Assembly: GCA_022825675.1 (NCBI GenBank)
Contig: JAJDWK010000068.1
Location: 1 to 64,000 of the forward strand
Reading direction: 5' to 3'
DNA length: 64,000 nt
Origin: Anaerolineae bacterium
Lineage (GTDB): Bacteria; Chloroflexota; Anaerolineae; Aggregatilineales; Phototrophicaceae
Shown here: one piece after another, positions 17,417 to 26,422 of the stretch
How the letters are laid out: each line of letters begins with the position of its first letter
Position numbering within the stretch: position 1 is the stretch's first letter
Program-made: the position numbers and the translations under genes
The notes under the pieces: generated by a model
What the model was told of the DNA's origin: nothing
What the model saw: the letters and a program-made list of their open reading frames with translations, nothing else
Database searches by the model: none

Positions 17417-17662
17417 TTATATGACCAATTCTATCAGCACGCTGATGCTCAAAAAGACTACCAGCGGGCTGAGGTCAATCCCGCCCAGGGGCGGCAATGC
17501 GCTGCGAATCGGCGCGAGGACCGGCTCGGTCGCTTTATAGAGGAAGCGCGCGATTGGGTTGCTGTAATCGAGGTTGGGGATCCAGCTCATCAGCACCCGC
17601 GCCAGCAAAATCAATTGGAAGACCCGCAAAGCCCAAAACAATATGTAGAACAAGCTGCCCAT
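17417..17662 (-). CDS. yggT: YggT family membrane protein
   Basis: An 81-residue two-helix protein of the YggT (YlmG) family: ILFWALRVFQLILLARVLMS, then WIPNLDYSNPIARFLYKATE and PVLAPIRSALPPLGGIDLSP. Chloroplast and bacterial relatives are linked to cell division and osmotic stress. It is last in the pgeF-yggS-yggT run, an order seen near division genes in many bacteria. GGAAGG precedes the start region; the ATG at 17662 is chosen over GTG codons 9-12 bp upstream. Confidence 0.9.
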   Translation of the reverse strand: MGSLFYILFWALRVFQLILLARVLMSWIPNLDYSNPIARFLYKATEPVLAPIRSALPPLGGIDLSPLVVFLSISVLIELVI

Positions 17663-17690
17663 TCCATCCACCACCTTCCAGTTCTAGCTT

Positions 17691-18419
17691 CTAATAGCTG
17701 CGTTCGCCAAAAATCGCGCGCCCAACGCGCAGCATCGTGGCGCCTTCTTCGATTGCGATTGGGTAATCATTGGTCATGCCCATGCTCAGGACTGGCAAAG
17801 GCGCTGCCAATGCGGATTGCAGCGCGGCGCGCAGCTCCCGCAAGTCCGCGAATACCCGCCGTATCTGGCGCTCTTCGGCGTCATAAGGCGCCATCGTCAT
17901 CAGCCCGACCACTTTCAAGTTTGGCAGCGCCCGGCATTCTCTTAATGCCTGCCACAGCGCATCTTTGCGCGCCTCGTCATTAGCCCAATTGTACCCCGCA
18001 AATCCATATTTGGATGCCTCGCCCGAGACATTCATTTCGAGCAGGATTTGCAGAGGACCCCGCCCGCGCTCCCCCGCAAAACGCGAGAGCCGCCGCGCCA
18101 ACCGCAGGCTATCGACCGATTGCACAACATCAAATAGCGCGGCGGCTTCCTTTGCCTTGCGGCTTTGCAGATGCCCCACCATGTGCCAGGTGAGGCGGCA
18201 GTCGCTGCCCGCCGCCACCAGCGGGAGCTTCTCCCTGCCTTCTTCTACGCGGTTTTCGCCGATATGTCGCAAGCCAGCGGCGACCGCTTCCAGAATCGCG
18301 CCTGGCGGCTGCTGCTTGCTGACGCCCACCAGGGTAATCGCGGCTGGGTCGCGCCCGGCGCGGGCGCAGGCTTCTGCGATAGTGTCTTGCACACGCTTGA
18401 GATTGTCAGCAATGCTCAT
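17691..18419 (-). CDS. yggS: PLP homeostasis protein, YggS/PROSC family
   Basis: A 242-residue single-domain TIM-barrel PLP-binding protein that maintains pyridoxal phosphate homeostasis. The PLP lysine is in TLVGVSKQQP near residue 36. Other family marks are HIGENRVEEGREKL, WHMVGHLQSRKAKEA, and the phosphate-binding SMGMTNDYPIAIEEGATMLR followed by VGRAIFGER. The frame opens upstream at 18503, but the ATG at 18419 overlaps the pgeF stop by 4 bp (ATGA), typical of translational coupling, and matches family length. Confidence 0.95.
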   Translation of the reverse strand: MSIADNLKRVQDTIAEACARAGRDPAAITLVGVSKQQPPGAILEAVAAGLRHIGENRVEEGREKLPLVAAGSDCRLTWHMVGHLQSRKAKEAAALFDVVQSVDSLRLARRLSRFAGERGRGPLQILLEMNVSGEASKYGFAGYNWANDEARKDALWQALRECRALPNLKVVGLMTMAPYDAEERQIRRVFADLRELRAALQSALAAPLPVLSMGMTNDYPIAIEEGATMLRVGRAIFGERSY

Positions 18420-19198
18420 AGGGATATCACCACGCCGAAGCGCCCGGTCGCGCCATTTTCCGCCCGATGCGAATAGAAATCCGCCGTATTTTCGAAGGTG
18501 CACATGTTGAGCACTTCGATTTTGTTGAGGCCGCTGCGCCGCAAGTCCTGCTCATTTGCCGCCCACAGGTCAAAATATGGCTTGCCATCACGCGGGTCCC
18601 GCTTGAGAACGGTGGCGGCTTCGCCAAAATAGGCGCGGGCGCGGCTGGCGACTTCTTCCCCCACAGGATAATTGCGCTGTGAAATCGCGGGACCAATAAG
18701 CGCTTCAATATCTTGCGGGCGGCTGCCAAAGGCGCTTTGCATCGCGGCGATGGCTTTTGCCGCCATGCCATCGACAGTGCCGCGCCAGCCCGCATGCGCC
18801 AAGCCAATCGCCTGGCGCTCGCGGTCATAGAACAACAGCGGCACACAATCGGCAAAACGCATCACCAGCGGCGTATCGGGCTGATTCGTCAGCAGCGCGT
18901 CCGCTTTGGGCAAGCGGCACTTTCCATCCGCAGCGCCAGGGACTACGAGTACATCGGTGCTATGCACCAGCCAGGAGCTGCGGGCGCGCGCGCCGTTGAG
19001 GCCGAGGGCGCGATACATGCGCTGGTGATTCTCGCGCACCGCTTCGCCGTCATCGCCGATGGACGCGCCCAAATTCAAACTGCGCCAGCGCGCTTGGCTG
19101 ACGCCCCCATGCCGCGTGAAGATTCCATGGCGCAAGCCCGCCCAGGCAGCGCTGCGATAATAGAATAGTCCAGAATGCGCGACCCGTTCCATCTGCAT
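18416..19198 (-). CDS. pgeF: Multicopper-type laccase domain purine nucleoside phosphorylase (YfiH/PgeF)
   Basis: A member of the YfiH/DUF152 family, reported to act as a purine nucleoside phosphorylase/adenosine deaminase and, in E. coli, as an editing factor for peptidoglycan precursors. Family motifs are GIFTRHGGVS, FADCVPLLFYD and GLAHAGWRGTVDGM, which carry the Cys and His metal ligands, and a C-terminal FYSHRAENGATGR. The chosen start is the ATG at 19198 (MQMERV), with 19192 as an alternative; the frame is open to 19264. The stop overlaps yggS by 4 bp. It is divergent from comF. Confidence 0.92.
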   Translation of the reverse strand: MQMERVAHSGLFYYRSAAWAGLRHGIFTRHGGVSQARWRSLNLGASIGDDGEAVRENHQRMYRALGLNGARARSSWLVHSTDVLVVPGAADGKCRLPKADALLTNQPDTPLVMRFADCVPLLFYDRERQAIGLAHAGWRGTVDGMAAKAIAAMQSAFGSRPQDIEALIGPAISQRNYPVGEEVASRARAYFGEAATVLKRDPRDGKPYFDLWAANEQDLRRSGLNKIEVLNMCTFENTADFYSHRAENGATGRFGVVISL

Positions 19199-19298
19199 CC
19201 GCTCGTCCCGCCTCGCTGGCAGCTGCCACAATCGCGCATATTGTACACTATTCGGCGCGGGCAAGCGCGATGCAATTGCGCCGCCGCCGCCTCAAATG

Positions 19299-19307
19299 TG
19301 CTACAAT
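19299..19307 (+). promoter_or_regulatory. Extended -10 promoter for comF
   Basis: TGC-TACAAT is an extended -10 box. An ATG at 19315 would fall almost at the transcription start, so the box supports the downstream start at 19351, which gives a leader of about 37 nt containing GGGAG. Confidence 0.45.
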
Positions 19308-19350
19308 CTTCACTATGTTGCCGCTCGTCGAAGCGCTTGGGAGCGAAACG

Positions 19351-20037
19351 ATGTCAGTCCCTTCAAGAATCGAAAGTCAGCCTCTTCCTTTGCCAAACTT
19401 TAGCTTGGCGCGCGCCGCCAGCTACCTGGTGGATTTGATTTTTCCGCCCGCTTGCGGCAGTTGCGGGCGCGTCGATTACCGATTCTGCGTTGATTGTCAG
19501 CGGCGGCTGCGGGCGGCAGCCATCAGTCGCATTCCCTGCCAAGTGACAGCGCTTGATGCCGCTGCCGCCAGCGGCAAATACAGCGGCATCCTGCAAAGCG
19601 CGCTGCAATCCTTCAAATATGAGGGCGCGCTGGAGTTGACGCCGATTTTGGCGCAGCGGCTGATCAGCTTGCTGAAAGCGCTCGCCTGGTCCATCGACTG
19701 TATTGTGCCGGTGCCGCTGCATCAGGAGCGGCTGACGGAACGCGGCTACAATCAATCCCAGCTTTTGAGCGAAAGCGTGGCGCTGGCGCTGGACCTGCCC
19801 TGCCAGCCCGATATGCTGCAGCGCATCCGCGAAACCAGCCAACAGGCGCGGCTTTCCCAAGAAGAACGGCGCGCGAATGTGCAGGGGGCGTTTGCCGCCA
19901 GCGCCAGCGTCGCCGGGACTTCCCTGCTGCTCATCGATGATGTGGTGACGACCGGGTCCACTTTGAGCGCCTGCGCCGCCGCCTTGCGCGCTCAAGATGC
20001 CCGGACTGTATATGCAATCGCCGTAAGCCGGGCATAA
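19351..20037 (+). CDS. comF: ComF family phosphoribosyltransferase-like protein
   Basis: A 228-residue ComF/GntX family protein. An N-terminal four-cysteine zinc finger (CGSCG, then CVDC) is followed by a type I phosphoribosyltransferase domain with the PRPP loop LLLIDDVVTTGST and the hinge PVPLHQERLTERGYNQSQLL. In competent bacteria ComF is needed for DNA uptake; in others it is annotated as an amidophosphoribosyltransferase-like protein. The start at 19351 has GGGAGCG 7 bp upstream; alternatives at 19315 and 19270 lack this. With yifB in the window it hints at transformation capacity, but the genes are not linked. Confidence 0.93.
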   Translation: MSVPSRIESQPLPLPNFSLARAASYLVDLIFPPACGSCGRVDYRFCVDCQRRLRAAAISRIPCQVTALDAAAASGKYSGILQSALQSFKYEGALELTPILAQRLISLLKALAWSIDCIVPVPLHQERLTERGYNQSQLLSESVALALDLPCQPDMLQRIRETSQQARLSQEERRANVQGAFAASASVAGTSLLLIDDVVTTGSTLSACAAALRAQDARTVYAIAVSRA

Positions 20038-20066
20038 GCCTTATTCATTGCGCCAGGAGGAATCAG

Positions 20067-20666
20067 ATGGAAGTCAGCATTCATGGAGACGGCATCAAAA
20101 TCTCGGAATCGCTAGACCAGTTCACGCGCTCAAAAGTGGACCGGCTCGACCGCTATTTGCCGAATATCGCCCAGGTGCGCGTCGAGCTTTCGATTCAGCA
20201 CACCAGCCGCGGGGCGGATAAGGCAAGCGCGCAAATCACGGTGCTGCATGCCCGTGGCGCCATCCTGCGCGCCGAAGAGAAATTGGACATTGAACACCGC
20301 GATACCATTCGCACGGCAATCAACAAAGCGCTTGAGAAGCTGCATCGGCAAATCAACCGCTTCAAGAGCAAGCGTATATCAAAGAATAAAAAAATCCGTG
20401 AAAAGTATCGCGCGACAGTCGCCGAGCTTGACATCGCGGAAGAGCTGCCGCTTGGCGTCCCGGCGGCTGCAGAGATGGCACCGCCGCCGGAGCGCATTTT
20501 CCGCCGCAAGCAAGTTGAGATGATACCGATGCACGAAGAAGAGGCGATTGAGCAGCTGGAACTGCTAAGCCACGATTTCTACATGTTCATGAACGCGAGC
20601 ACGCTGGAGGTCAATGTCCTGTACAAGCGGGACAGCGGCGGCTATGGCATTTTGCTGCCGCAATAG
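20067..20666 (+). CDS. hpf: Ribosome hibernation promoting factor, long form
   Basis: A 199-residue long-form HPF that dimerises and inactivates 70S ribosomes in stationary phase. Residues 1-100 are the S30AE ribosome-binding domain (MEVSIHGDGIKISESLDQFT, a basic helix HRQINRFKSKRISKNKKIRE), then a linker, then the C-terminal dimerisation domain (KQVEMIPMHEEEAIEQLELL, HDFYMFMNASTLEVNVLYKR). The ribosome site AGGAGGAATC is near perfect. It follows comF by 29 bp and may share its transcript. Confidence 0.96.
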   Translation: MEVSIHGDGIKISESLDQFTRSKVDRLDRYLPNIAQVRVELSIQHTSRGADKASAQITVLHARGAILRAEEKLDIEHRDTIRTAINKALEKLHRQINRFKSKRISKNKKIREKYRATVAELDIAEELPLGVPAAAEMAPPPERIFRRKQVEMIPMHEEEAIEQLELLSHDFYMFMNASTLEVNVLYKRDSGGYGILLPQ

Positions 20667-20696
20667 GGGAGGCGCTGGCGGGCGGCAGCCGCACCA

Positions 20697-21449
20697 TCAA
20701 GCATGCCAGAGCGCGTCAAGCTGTTGATATTTGCGGTATTCAAAACGCGCCATCATCAGGCAGAGCCGTAAGCCGTGCCAGCCGTCGCGGTAGCCGCCCA
20801 GCGTGATATAACGCCAATAAAAGTGGCGCAGCGGCTGTAAAATATAATTCTGCGGCTGCGGGCGGATGCCTTGCGCGCGCAGGTTTTGCGCCGCCATGTT
20901 TGTGTACCGTTCCTGTTTTTCCAGGAATTGCGCGACATCTTGATAGTTGTAATGGATGATGGGATTAAGCAGAGTGCCTTGCGCGCCGAAAAGTTTGACG
21001 ACTTCGTGCACATGCCGCCGCGTGTCATAGTGCGCCTGCCCAACGCGCAGCAGGCGCGTCTGATAATCGGGGAACCAGCCCGCCCCTTTTGTCAACACGC
21101 CAAAAATATAATTGTGCCGCGGCAACCGCCAGCCAGCGTACTCAGGCAAGTTGATTGTATTGCGGACTTCCGCCGCCAAAGCGTCGCTGATGCGCTCATC
21201 AGCATCGACGAACAAGACCCAATCGGTCATCTCATCAGCCGCTTCCAGCGCGGCGTTACGCTGCTCGGCATAATTCTCAAAAGCATGCTGGAAGATATCA
21301 GCGCCAAATGCTTGGGCGATGGCGACGGTGTCGTCTGTGCTGTAGGAATCGAAGACGATGATGTGGTCGGCAAAGCGCAAAGTCTTGAGGCACTCGGCGA
21401 TATTGTGCGCTTCGTTATAGGTCAAGACGATGGCGGTGAGGTGGGTCAT
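20697..21449 (-). CDS. Family 2 glycosyltransferase (WaaE/KdtX-like)
   Basis: A 250-residue GT-A glycosyltransferase. The nucleotide-sugar site begins LTAIVLTYNEAHNIAECL, the DxD motif is LFVDADER near residue 80, and the later segment RRHVHEVVKLFG, with HFYWRYITLGGYRDGWHG, is typical of the WaaE/beta-1,4-glucosyltransferase-like subgroup. It probably acts in assembly of an envelope glycan or glycolipid. It is last of a three-gene operon; its start overlaps the preceding gene's stop by 4 bp. Confidence 0.9.
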   Translation of the reverse strand: MTHLTAIVLTYNEAHNIAECLKTLRFADHIIVFDSYSTDDTVAIAQAFGADIFQHAFENYAEQRNAALEAADEMTDWVLFVDADERISDALAAEVRNTINLPEYAGWRLPRHNYIFGVLTKGAGWFPDYQTRLLRVGQAHYDTRRHVHEVVKLFGAQGTLLNPIIHYNYQDVAQFLEKQERYTNMAAQNLRAQGIRPQPQNYILQPLRHFYWRYITLGGYRDGWHGLRLCLMMARFEYRKYQQLDALWHA

Positions 21450-22381
21450 GACTGCGCCATTTCGATGACCTGTCGGCAGGCTTGTTTCAGCTCGCCGTCA
21501 GCTGCTGCCAGTTGCGCCAGTTTCCGCCGCATGCCAATTGCGATGAGTTGGCGCGCCAAACGCCGCTTCCAAGCGGGATAATGCAGCTCGGCTAGGCGCA
21601 GCCGGCTTTGCCACAGGTTCAGCAAACTGCGCGGGCGCGCCTGGGAGGTGCTGCCGCCGCCGATATGCGTGATATGCGCGCGCGGCACGCAAAAGGCGCG
21701 CCAGCCCATTTTCCGAATGCGCCACGCCCAGTCAACCTCTTCGCAATAAAGGAAAAAGCGCTCATCAAAGCCGCCCGTTTGCAGTATCGCTTCGCGCTTG
21801 AGCATCATCGTCGCGCCTAGCGGGAAGTCAATTTCAAATGGCTCCGGCGCGGCATAGCGGGCGCGGGGATAGCGCCCATTAAACGCGCCATCAAGGAAGC
21901 GCCCCGGCGTCGGGAAAAATTCCGCCCAAATCTGCCGCAAGCCAGGGAAGTGAAAAGCGCTATGCTGGAAGCTGCCATCGGGGAAAGTGAGGCGGGCGCC
22001 AACAATGCCGATATCGCGCGCCGACATCAAAGTTTCAAAGAGCCGCGCGCAGGCGCCAGCATGGGTGATGGTATCGGGGTTGAGCAGGAATACCGCTTTG
22101 GGCAGCGCGTCAGCGGGCGCGCCGCTGCCGAATCCCATCGCTTTCAGCGCCTGGTTGTTGGCAGCGCCGAAGCCGTCATTGCGCTCGCTTTCGATAAGGC
22201 GCGCCTCGGCAAAACGCTGGCGCACGATAGCGGCGCTACCATCCCGCGAGCAGGAATCCACCACCCAAACCTGGCAGCGTAAGCCGCTCGCATTTAGGTC
22301 AGCGAAGAGACTGCGTAAGGCGGCATCAATCTCGGCGGCATTGTTCCAGGTGACAATCACCACAGCCAAATCGGTCATCAT
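21446..22381 (-). CDS. Family 2 glycosyltransferase (rhamnosyltransferase-like)
   Basis: A 311-residue GT2 enzyme starting DLAVVIVTWNNAAEIDAALR, with the donor site VWVVDSCSRDGSA, VFLLNPDTI in the DxD position, and the acceptor-side FDERFFLYCEEVDWAWRIRK seen in rhamnosyl- and galactofuranosyl-type transferases. The upstream gene's TGA shares one base with the ATG at 22381; a second ATG at 22378 is equally possible. It is the middle gene of the envelope operon. Confidence 0.9.
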   Translation of the reverse strand: MMTDLAVVIVTWNNAAEIDAALRSLFADLNASGLRCQVWVVDSCSRDGSAAIVRQRFAEARLIESERNDGFGAANNQALKAMGFGSGAPADALPKAVFLLNPDTITHAGACARLFETLMSARDIGIVGARLTFPDGSFQHSAFHFPGLRQIWAEFFPTPGRFLDGAFNGRYPRARYAAPEPFEIDFPLGATMMLKREAILQTGGFDERFFLYCEEVDWAWRIRKMGWRAFCVPRAHITHIGGGSTSQARPRSLLNLWQSRLRLAELHYPAWKRRLARQLIAIGMRRKLAQLAAADGELKQACRQVIEMAQS

Positions 22382-23793
22382 CAAGCCTTGTTCGCGGCTT
22401 CCGCGCTTGGGTCGGCAATCATAATCGAGCGCATGCCCACATGATTATTGCGCAAGCTGATGGCGACATCTTCATGAATCAGCCCCGCCCAGCAATTTTG
22501 AGGATTGCGCGCTTCGGCTTCGGTCAAGCGGATGCCGCCCCAGACCACCGCCCGCGCGCGCGCTGGCAGATAGTAGTAGGTATTGCCGCTCGCCTCGTCA
22601 TATTCCGCCGCCAGGTCGGCATCTGCCCCCACCGCCCAGCGATAGGGGAAGGAAGTCTTGGAAGTCTCGCATTGGATGCCAACCCGCCAGGCGCCGGATT
22701 CGGCAAATGCGCCTAAAGCGCCCGCCAGTTGCTCTTGCTGATATACCGTGCCCGGCGGCGGACCGCTGGTGCGGATCGGCACTTCGCCATAATTGTCGAC
22801 AGTCAAGCGGAAGATCAGCAGCTGCCCGCGCGGGACAGTAATCTGTTGGGAATAGGCGAGCGCCGCCGCATCATCTGGCTGCGGCAGCAGCTCCCCGCGG
22901 CTGTCAATAGTGGTGAAATAGCGCTCGTGATAGTCCTGCGCGGCAAAAGCAACCGCGACGCCGACCGCCTGCGGCTTTATCTCGGCATAGGGTTTGCCGC
23001 CAGTCTCGATGATGAGTTGGCGCTCTTGGCGGATGCGCTGCCCCACCTTGTCCTGCGCCAGCGCCACCACAGTATACGCGCCATCGGGCGGTGGGTCCGC
23101 GCCCAAATCAATGCCGCCTTCATAATCAAAGCGGTGGCGCCCAGCTTCGCCATAGCGCCTTTCTTCCACCCGCGCCGAGATTGGGATGCGCTCCCCCGCG
23201 GGACCGACTAGAAAAACATCCAGCCGCTCGACAGCTTTTTCCAAATAAATGTTGATGCTGACGCGGTCGGCAACGCCATCTTGATTGGGCGAAAATACCC
23301 GCGGCGCAATCGCAAATTCCGACATAATCGGCAGCCGCGCATCCCCCGATTCGACGGTGAAAGTGCCTTCCGCAGTCATGGCGTCGCCGCCGGCCGCCGG
23401 CAGCGCTTCCAGCCGCCAGCGATAGCTGCCGTTGGGCATGAGCCGCCGTTCGACAGTGCCTGGCACCGTTTCATTATCAAGCAGGAAGCCGTCAACAACG
23501 CCGCTGAATTGCACACTATAATCATCGCCATCCCGCGCTTGATCTTGGCGGAACCAATAGCTATCCCCGCTTGCGGCGGTCAAAGACAGACTTATTTTTG
23601 CCGGGCGCGCCAAAGTATAGGAAAACACGGCAACATCATGCGAGCCATCGGCATTGGGGCTGATGGACGCGCGGTCAAAGCCAGCGGCGACTATCAGGGG
23701 AACTGGCGGCGACAAGAGCAGCGCGCCCGCCAGGAAAACCAGCAGGGTGCCGATGCCAGCGGCGATGAGTGTGCCAGGAGCCGAAATGCGCAT
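22381..23793 (-). CDS. Membrane-anchored extracytoplasmic protein with FlgD-like Ig domains
   Basis: A 470-residue protein with one N-terminal membrane anchor (LIAAGIGTLLVFLAGALLLS) and two calcium-binding-type SPNxDG motifs, SPNADGSHDVAVFSYTL near residue 45 and SPNQDGVADRVSINIYLEK near 170. These head FlgD-like/CHU_C-like Ig modules. The C-terminal half is a further beta-rich region with WAVGADADL and WAGLIHEDVAISLRNNHVG; I do not recognise it. AAAGG precedes the start. It is the first gene of an operon with two glycosyltransferases, so it may carry or bind the glycan they make. That role is inference. Confidence 0.75.
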   Translation of the reverse strand: MRISAPGTLIAAGIGTLLVFLAGALLLSPPVPLIVAAGFDRASISPNADGSHDVAVFSYTLARPAKISLSLTAASGDSYWFRQDQARDGDDYSVQFSGVVDGFLLDNETVPGTVERRLMPNGSYRWRLEALPAAGGDAMTAEGTFTVESGDARLPIMSEFAIAPRVFSPNQDGVADRVSINIYLEKAVERLDVFLVGPAGERIPISARVEERRYGEAGRHRFDYEGGIDLGADPPPDGAYTVVALAQDKVGQRIRQERQLIIETGGKPYAEIKPQAVGVAVAFAAQDYHERYFTTIDSRGELLPQPDDAAALAYSQQITVPRGQLLIFRLTVDNYGEVPIRTSGPPPGTVYQQEQLAGALGAFAESGAWRVGIQCETSKTSFPYRWAVGADADLAAEYDEASGNTYYYLPARARAVVWGGIRLTEAEARNPQNCWAGLIHEDVAISLRNNHVGMRSIMIADPSAEAANKA

Positions 23794-23816
23794 GCCAGCC
23801 TTTCAGTAAGCCTGTT

Positions 23817-23842
23817 ACAGCCGCGCCCAGGGGCGGGGCTGT
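23817..23842. other. GC-rich hairpin in the 5' leader of the FlgD-like/GT2 operon
   Basis: An 11-bp stem with one mismatch (23817-23827 with 23832-23842, loop CAGG) lies 23 bp upstream of the minus-strand operon start, within the divergent spacer to lon. On the minus strand the stem is not followed by a T-run, so it is more likely a leader structure than a terminator. Confidence 0.35.
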
Positions 23843-23975
23843 CAGCTATATTTTACACCAGCAGGAGCGCCTCGGCGTAGCCTGGCGCAGACGAATGGCG
23901 GCATACCTTTTCTCCCGAACTTGGGCTACACTGGGGCGCTAGAGTATCCGCCAGTACGATGTTAGAGGTTGCCGC

Positions 23976-26411
23976 TTGTCAAACGAAATACACGAGGAAT
24001 TACAAAGCGTCGCCAATGCCGAGCAGGGCGCGGACGGCACCTTTGAGCTGCCGCTGCTGATGCTGGAAGAGCAAGTGCTCTTCCCGCAAGTCTTGAGCCT
24101 GGTGCCCTTGCCCACCGCGCCTATGCTTGAGTTGGTTGCGGCGGCGAAAGCGCGGCATAGCACCATTATCGCCTGCAAGCTGCGCGCGGAAGCGGAAGAT
24201 AAAGACCCGCTGCAGCAAATTCATGCGGTTGGCACCGAAATCGCGCCGGGCAAACTTAGCGCCAGCAACGGCGCTTCGCCCCAACTTTTGGCGCATGGCA
24301 GGCGGCGCGTACGCATTCTCTCGGTCTATCACAATGGCGTCTACCCGGTGGCAGTCGCCCGCCCGCTCGCCGATACCTTTGATGAGCCGCAGACGCTTGA
24401 GCATTTGGCGACTGCCCTGCACAACCTGTTTAATGAAAGCCATCAATACAACGAAGGCGCTTCGGAAAACGCGGTCAAGCACATTTTGTCGCTGCGGGAC
24501 CCGGCGCAGCTAGCGGATTCTTTGGCGGCGATGCTGCCGTTGGGCGCTGATGAATTGCAAAATCTGCTGGAGCTTGAAGATATCGCCAGCCGCATGGAGC
24601 GGCTCGCGGAGCTGATAGCCGCTGATTTAAGCAACTTCGAGCTGCATGACGATTTGCACAGCCGCGTACAAGATGAAATCGCCGCCCATCAACGGGAAAT
24701 GTATCTGCGGGAGCAGATGCGGCTCATCCAGCAGGAGCTGGGCGATGGCGATATGTTTCAGCAGGAAATGCAGCAATTCCGCGAGAAAATCCAGCAAGCG
24801 GGCATGCCGGCGGAGACGCGGGACAAAGCCCTCAAAGAGCTTTCGCGGCTGGGGGCGGTGCCGCCCATGTCGCCAGAATCAGGCGTGATCCACACTTATC
24901 TCGACCGCTTGCTGACCCTGCCCTGGAATACCGCCAGCGAAGAAAACCTGGACCTGCGCCATGCGGAAGACATCCTGGAACGCGCGCATTATGGCTTGAG
25001 CAAGGTCAAAGCGCGCATCATCGAGCATATCGCCGTGCGCCAGTTGGCGCGGGACAAGATGAAAAGCCCCATTCTGTGTTTTGTTGGTCCGCCGGGCGTG
25101 GGCAAAACATCGCTGGGCAAAAGCATCGCTGACGCTCTCGGCTGCAAGTTCTTGCGCATCAGCCTGGGCGGCGTGCGTGACGAAGCCGAAATCCGCGGGC
25201 ACCGCCGCACCTATATCGGCTCGATGCCCGGGCGCATCGTGCAGCAAATGGAACGGGCGGAGACGGTCAACCCGGTGTTTATGCTGGATGAAATCGACAA
25301 GATGAGCGTGGACTTCCGCGGGGACCCGGCTTCCGCGCTGCTAGAAGTGTTGGATCCGGAACAAAATCACAGCTTTGTCGACCATTATTTGGAAGTGCCC
25401 TATGACCTTTCCAAGGTAACTTTCATCACCACCGCCAACGATTTGTATTCGATACCGGAGGCGCTGGAAGACCGGCTGGAAGTCATTGAGTTCAAGGGCT
25501 ATTCCGAAGAAGAAAAGATTCAGATTGCGCGGCGATTTTTGATTCCCAAGCAGTTGGCAGCCAACGGGCTGGAGCAGGCTGGCATACATTTCTCGACCGC
25601 GGCGCTGCAGCAGCTCATCCGCCACTATACCTACGAGAGCGGCGTGCGCAATCTGGAGCGCGAAATCGCCAAAGTCTGCCGCAAAATCGCGCGGCAGGTG
25701 GCGGCGGAGCGCCACTATCGGCGGCGGCTCAACCCCGCGATAGTCGAGAGCTACCTGGGACCGCCGCAGACGCTGGCGCCCCGTGTCAACCGCCGGGACG
25801 CCATCGGCGTCGTCAGCGGCTTGGTTTGGACGCCCAATGGCGGCGAAATCCAGACTGTCGAAGTATCGCTGTCGCCGGGCAAAGGCAGCCTGATGCTGAC
25901 GGGACAATTGGGCGATGTTTTGCAAGAATCGGCGCATATCGCGCATAGTTATCTGCGCGCCCGCGCCCGTGATTTTGCGCTGCCCGCCGATGATTTCGAG
26001 AACTATGATGTGCATATTCACATGCCGGAAGGCGCTGTGCCCAAGGACGGTCCTTCCGCGGGCGTAACCCTGGCGACAGCGTTGGTCTCCGCCTTTACCG
26101 AGCGCCCTGCCAGCGCCGCCTTCGCGATGACGGGGGAACTCACTCTGCGCGGACAGGTCTTGCCTGTCGGCGGCGTGGTGGAGAAAATTTTGGCGGCGCG
26201 CCGCCGCAATGTGCCCGCGATTATCTTGCCGGCGGACAATCAAAAGGATTTAAGAGAATTGCCCAAAGCCGCCCGGCGTGATGTTACGATCCGCTTCGTC
26301 GAAGATATACAAGAAATCTTCGACCTTGTGCTGCTGACGCCGCCCGACAAGCGCAAACGCGAGCAGGAAGCGGAAGATAAAGCCCGCGATGCCGAAGAGG
26401 ATGCGAGCTAG
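23976..26411 (+). CDS. lon: ATP-dependent protease Lon
   Basis: An 811-residue LonA protease that degrades misfolded and regulatory proteins in the cytoplasm. The N-terminal substrate domain begins near residue 24 ([20 protein letters not shown]). Walker [14 protein letters not shown] lies near 370, Walker B FMLDEIDK near 430, and the catalytic dyad is Ser in [12 protein letters not shown] (about 694) and Lys in [10 protein letters not shown] (about 737). The C-terminal 15 residues are highly charged. The start is an unusual TTG at 23976: AGAGG lies 7 bp upstream and no ATG gives a full N-domain. Confidence 0.97.
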   Translation: MSNEIHEELQSVANAEQGADGTFELPLLMLEEQVLFPQVLSLVPLPTAPMLELVAAAKARHSTIIACKLRAEAEDKDPLQQIHAVGTEIAPGKLSASNGASPQLLAHGRRRVRILSVYHNGVYPVAVARPLADTFDEPQTLEHLATALHNLFNESHQYNEGASENAVKHILSLRDPAQLADSLAAMLPLGADELQNLLELEDIASRMERLAELIAADLSNFELHDDLHSRVQDEIAAHQREMYLREQMRLIQQELGDGDMFQQEMQQFREKIQQAGMPAETRDKALKELSRLGAVPPMSPESGVIHTYLDRLLTLPWNTASEENLDLRHAEDILERAHYGLSKVKARIIEHIAVRQLARDKMKSPILCFVGPPGVGKTSLGKSIADALGCKFLRISLGGVRDEAEIRGHRRTYIGSMPGRIVQQMERAETVNPVFMLDEIDKMSVDFRGDPASALLEVLDPEQNHSFVDHYLEVPYDLSKVTFITTANDLYSIPEALEDRLEVIEFKGYSEEEKIQIARRFLIPKQLAANGLEQAGIHFSTAALQQLIRHYTYESGVRNLEREIAKVCRKIARQVAAERHYRRRLNPAIVESYLGPPQTLAPRVNRRDAIGVVSGLVWTPNGGEIQTVEVSLSPGKGSLMLTGQLGDVLQESAHIAHSYLRARARDFALPADDFENYDVHIHMPEGAVPKDGPSAGVTLATALVSAFTERPASAAFAMTGELTLRGQVLPVGGVVEKILAARRRNVPAIILPADNQKDLRELPKAARRDVTIRFVEDIQEIFDLVLLTPPDKRKREQEAEDKARDAEEDAS

Positions 26412-26422
26412 GCAGGCGGCAA

